Shown: in pieces, positions 61,948 through 64,000 of the stretch
Position numbering within the stretch: the stretch's first letter is position 1
Layout of the letters: each line of letters starts with the position of its first letter
Notes under the pieces: model-generated
Databases searched by the model: none
What the model was told of the DNA's origin: nothing
Seen by the model: the letters and a program-made list of their open reading frames with translations, nothing else
Program-made: the position numbers and the translations under genes
NCBI RefSeq assembly: GCF_016632335.1
Contig: NZ_JAEPBG010000011.1
Location: 62,001 to 126,000 of the forward strand
DNA length: 64,000 bases
Origin: Noviherbaspirillum pedocola
GTDB taxonomy: Bacteria; Pseudomonadota; Gammaproteobacteria; Burkholderiales; Burkholderiaceae_D
Reading direction: 5' to 3'

Positions 61948-62592
61948 TTAAGCAGCGGCCGTGTCGTATTGACTTAAATGCTGAATGCGGGACTGGATGC
62001 TTCCCAGTTGCGACGAATAGGTGACATAATCACCACCTAAGATTTCTAGATTTTTTAGAGTAACGGCTGTACCACTCATGCATACCATGAGCATTCCTTT
62101 TTCACCTCCGACCTCTGCATAGTCAATATCCGTAGCAACGATTGCGTGCGCCCCAAGATCAAAGGCTTGCTTCCGCAGTACGCTTTTGCAAAGTTCCTCT
62201 CCATCCTTTAATTTATTATTATATGTTTTCGACTGTGTGCCAAAGAAATCTGTAAATGTAGATGTAATCTCACTAAACGCACCGGTTCCAGTAGTCGTTT
62301 GTGCGGTAATTATCCCAAGGACGTTGTAGTTCCAATTATGCGGCGAATGGATTGTTGTGATAATCAACGAGGGTAAAAATTTCCGCATCTCCTCGGAGAG
62401 TTTATTCTTCTCTTCGAGGAGGGTACCGACCGCACCTCTATAGGCTTCGTCACCACATCGATTGCAACGTATCTCAGCTTTTGTCTTAGCATATTCGTTT
62501 ATGAGGCGCACTTGACGGTCTTGTAAAAGCTCATTGCTTTTACCAAATACCGAGATTTTCAATGCTTCACCACATGTTGGGCATCTATCCAT
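61948..62592 (-). CDS. YbjQ-type heavy-metal-binding-domain protein with N-terminal zinc ribbon
   Basis: A 214-residue protein. The N-terminus has a zinc ribbon (MDRCPTCGEALKI, then IRCNRCGDEAYR, two CxxC pairs), and residues about 85-195 match the YbjQ/UPF0145 fold: GIITAQTTTGTGAFSEITST, FFGTQSKTYNNKLKDGEELC, KQAFDLGAHAIVATDIDYAE, GEKGMLMVCMSGTAV. The YbjQ domain forms pentamers and is often called a putative heavy-metal-binding domain, with no secure function. ATG 62592 has no clear ribosome site. Divergent from the hydrophobic protein at 62823 across 230 bases, so the two may be regulated together, which is inference. Confidence 0.8.
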   Translation of the reverse strand: MDRCPTCGEALKISVFGKSNELLQDRQVRLINEYAKTKAEIRCNRCGDEAYRGAVGTLLEEKNKLSEEMRKFLPSLIITTIHSPHNWNYNVLGIITAQTTTGTGAFSEITSTFTDFFGTQSKTYNNKLKDGEELCKSVLRKQAFDLGAHAIVATDIDYAEVGGEKGMLMVCMSGTAVTLKNLEILGGDYVTYSSQLGSIQSRIQHLSQYDTAAA

Positions 62593-62822
62593 TTGATTTA
62601 TCCATTACGCATAAAAATTTTTTGTGGCAGTATTTTAGAGAGAAGCTCTCTAGCTTTAGAACACGTGCGGACCTTACTCATACAACGGTCGCCTTCTTTG
62701 TACTCCTTAGTTCGAACGGTAAGCAGGATGGCAAGTGCAAAGATAGGCAAAAAGTGTTGGCATAAGTTAATATTATACAAAGATTCGAAAGAACACTATA
62801 TTCTTACTCATAGGGGACAGAT

Positions 62823-63587
62823 ATGACAATACCGGTTGGTGTGATAGCCGCTGGAGGCGAACTCGCATTTTCGGCAATAACTAAGGGTATTATGGTGCTC
62901 TATAATGTCACATCTGAGTTCAATAATTTCGTTGATGAGCACATTGAAAAGATGACGAAATCGGAAAACGTCACGATTGCTCGTACTGGAAAGGTTATAG
63001 AAGGAGCAAAGCTTGGTTTTGGCATCGGGTATATTGTCCCCGTCGCGATCATTGCAGCTGGACAGCTCATACTCGGAAACAAGCTGCAAGCAATCAGCGT
63101 AATCGCGAGTGCCGCTACAATCTCGAACCCTGTTGCGATGACGTGCGCGGCTGTCGGCGCGATTTACTATGGCTGGACAGCTCTATCGACACAAGAGCAG
63201 GGCGAAATACTGAGAGGACTCAGCGTTGGTCTTGAGGTGGGGGTTGAGCTTTTGAAGTCAATTATCAGCTTTGTTATAGGAAAGACCAAAGAGCTACTTA
63301 GCGCGGAAAACATCAAGGAGATGAAGCGTTTTATTAACGACGCGGCTGCCTCATTTGGGAGATCACTTGCTGACGTCACCGGAGCAATCAAGGATCGTGT
63401 TTCGGGGATTGTCGACACAGTTACAAAATCGGCAACGGACGCGGGACAGAAAGTGATCGCTACCGCAGCTGGCGCAAGCCATACAGTAATAGCGACGGCG
63501 ACTGAGGCCGGGCAGGCAATGATTGTGACAGTAGGTAACGTACTCCCGTCCAAGAGGCGTGAGAACAGCACTAACACAGAAAAATAG
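62823..63587 (+). CDS. Hypothetical protein with extensive hydrophobic regions
   Basis: A 254-residue protein with hydrophobic stretches at about 4-24 (VGVIAAGGELAFSAITKGIM), 66-85 (FGIGYIVPVAIIAAGQLILG), 88-112 (AISVIASAATISNPVAMTCA) and 135-150 (LSVGLEVGVELLKSIISFVI), then a helical, Ala/Thr-rich tail (AGQKVIATAAGASHTVIATA). No family is recognised. AGGGGAC lies seven bases before ATG 62823. The composition suggests membrane association, perhaps pore formation or anchoring. It is divergent from the YbjQ-type gene, and no effector gene follows. Confidence 0.6.
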   Translation: MTIPVGVIAAGGELAFSAITKGIMVLYNVTSEFNNFVDEHIEKMTKSENVTIARTGKVIEGAKLGFGIGYIVPVAIIAAGQLILGNKLQAISVIASAATISNPVAMTCAAVGAIYYGWTALSTQEQGEILRGLSVGLEVGVELLKSIISFVIGKTKELLSAENIKEMKRFINDAAASFGRSLADVTGAIKDRVSGIVDTVTKSATDAGQKVIATAAGASHTVIATATEAGQAMIVTVGNVLPSKRRENSTNTEK

Positions 63588-63895
63588 CCGATAGCATCAA
63601 GCTGATGACGGTCAATGCGCTATCTACAAGAGCGCTATTTTGATGCTTAGAGGGCAGCAGTCAAAAAACCGTCATCCGCTTCAACAGGCGTTTCGATATT
63701 AGGATGGCAATTCCCCAACTCCTTGGTAGCATAGATTCCTTTGACACCACTGATTGAAGCAAGATCGAAAAGACAGCGCGTTTAAGGAACGAGGAGTTGT
63801 ATACCGGAAAACGCCGCAGTTCGGTGATATGCGTGTCAGAGTGGCAAGTATGGAATTAGTCCTCACTAACTTTCTGAGACAAAGGATTTAGTAGT
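63588..63895. other. Intergenic, possible weak terminator
   Basis: An AGCATCAA and TTGATGCT pair at about 63599-63650 could form a long hairpin after the hydrophobic protein gene. No gene was recognised. Confidence 0.35.
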
Positions 63896-64000
63896 ATGAA
63901 ATTGTCAGCTGCACTCTGCGTGACCGCGTCCCTTACCGTCTTTGGGTGTGCATCTCACGCGCCGGTCAATCTACCCCCATTTGATGAAGCAGCCTACAGG
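63896..64000 (+). CDS. Lipoprotein, C-terminus cut by window edge
   Basis: The frame from ATG 63896 gives 35 residues: MKLSAALCVTASLTVFGCAS then HAPVNLPPFDEAAYR. The hydrophobic n/h region followed by VFGC-AS is a lipobox, so the Cys at 18 would be lipidated after cleavage by signal peptidase II. AAAGGA lies about nine bases before the start. The body is out of view, so the function cannot be assigned. Confidence 0.75.
   Translation, partial: MKLSAALCVTASLTVFGCASHAPVNLPPFDEAAYR

Noticed and set aside
1-64000. tRNA or rRNA genes
   Set aside because: No cloverleaf-like sequence with a conserved T-arm or rRNA core motif was found by reading; small ones could have been missed without a covariance search.

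Overview
The window reads as a stretch of Burkholderiales chromosome, most likely Oxalobacteraceae. Two proteins end in PEP-CTERM sorting tails. One of them looks like the flocculation-associated PepA type and sits behind a recognisable sigma-54 promoter. A short H-NS protein of the betaproteobacterial TWSGRGR type, a stand-alone infA copy, a BPSL0761-type protein and many PAS/GGDEF/EAL and hybrid histidine kinase genes fit the same group. The assignment is inference from gene content; no rRNA or tRNA gene was seen.

Region 1 to 6.2 kb: a LysR regulator running off the left edge, an IS3 relic abutting an OmpR-type regulator with a degenerate receiver, a PAP2 phosphatase and the PepA-like exported protein.

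Region 6.2 to 15 kb is accessory DNA: a GSU2403-type nucleotidyltransferase behind four inverted repeats, a DEDDh exonuclease, and a mobilizable-plasmid-like relic. The relic has two inverted copies of a module (phased TTGC repeats, a perfect hairpin, a conserved GC-rich block, then a MobC-like gene) bracketing odd palindromes, a small Xre repressor with its operators, and a Cys-rich protein. IS5 and IS30 transposase relics lie in or next to it. The two hairpins differ in sequence but both pair perfectly, which is the strongest sign of a functional DNA structure in this window.

Region 15 to 25 kb: an exported M20 amidohydrolase, a decayed PGN_0703-type nuclease, a second PEP-CTERM protein, a GH16 glucanase, small membrane proteins, a membrane-anchored lytic transglycosylase and the C-terminal stump of a tyrosine recombinase.

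Region 25 to 35 kb: a five-PAS GGDEF-EAL protein, an HAD_SAK-type gene with a nearby relic paralogue, infA, an AlpA-like protein, an Xre regulator with two palindromes divergent from a gene with a possible MbcA/ParS-like C-terminus, two proteins sharing a membrane tail, hns with a terminator inside its leader, and a cluster of inverted repeats resembling IS21-type ends.

Region 35 to 57.6 kb is dominated by signalling: a Cache-like diguanylate cyclase, a soluble histidine kinase, two hybrid kinases, two single-domain response regulators, a methyl-accepting chemotaxis protein, one intact PAS-GGDEF-EAL protein and two further ones broken by point lesions. Two paralogous 110-residue proteins of unknown function and a diheme cytochrome c without a visible signal peptide lie between the broken ones.

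Region 57.6 to 64 kb: a candidate small RNA, a duplicated-domain protein, an Ala/Lys-rich exported protein, a DnaQ-like exonuclease, an outer-membrane-type protein, a DoxX protein, a zinc-ribbon YbjQ protein, a hydrophobic protein and the start of a lipoprotein cut by the right edge.
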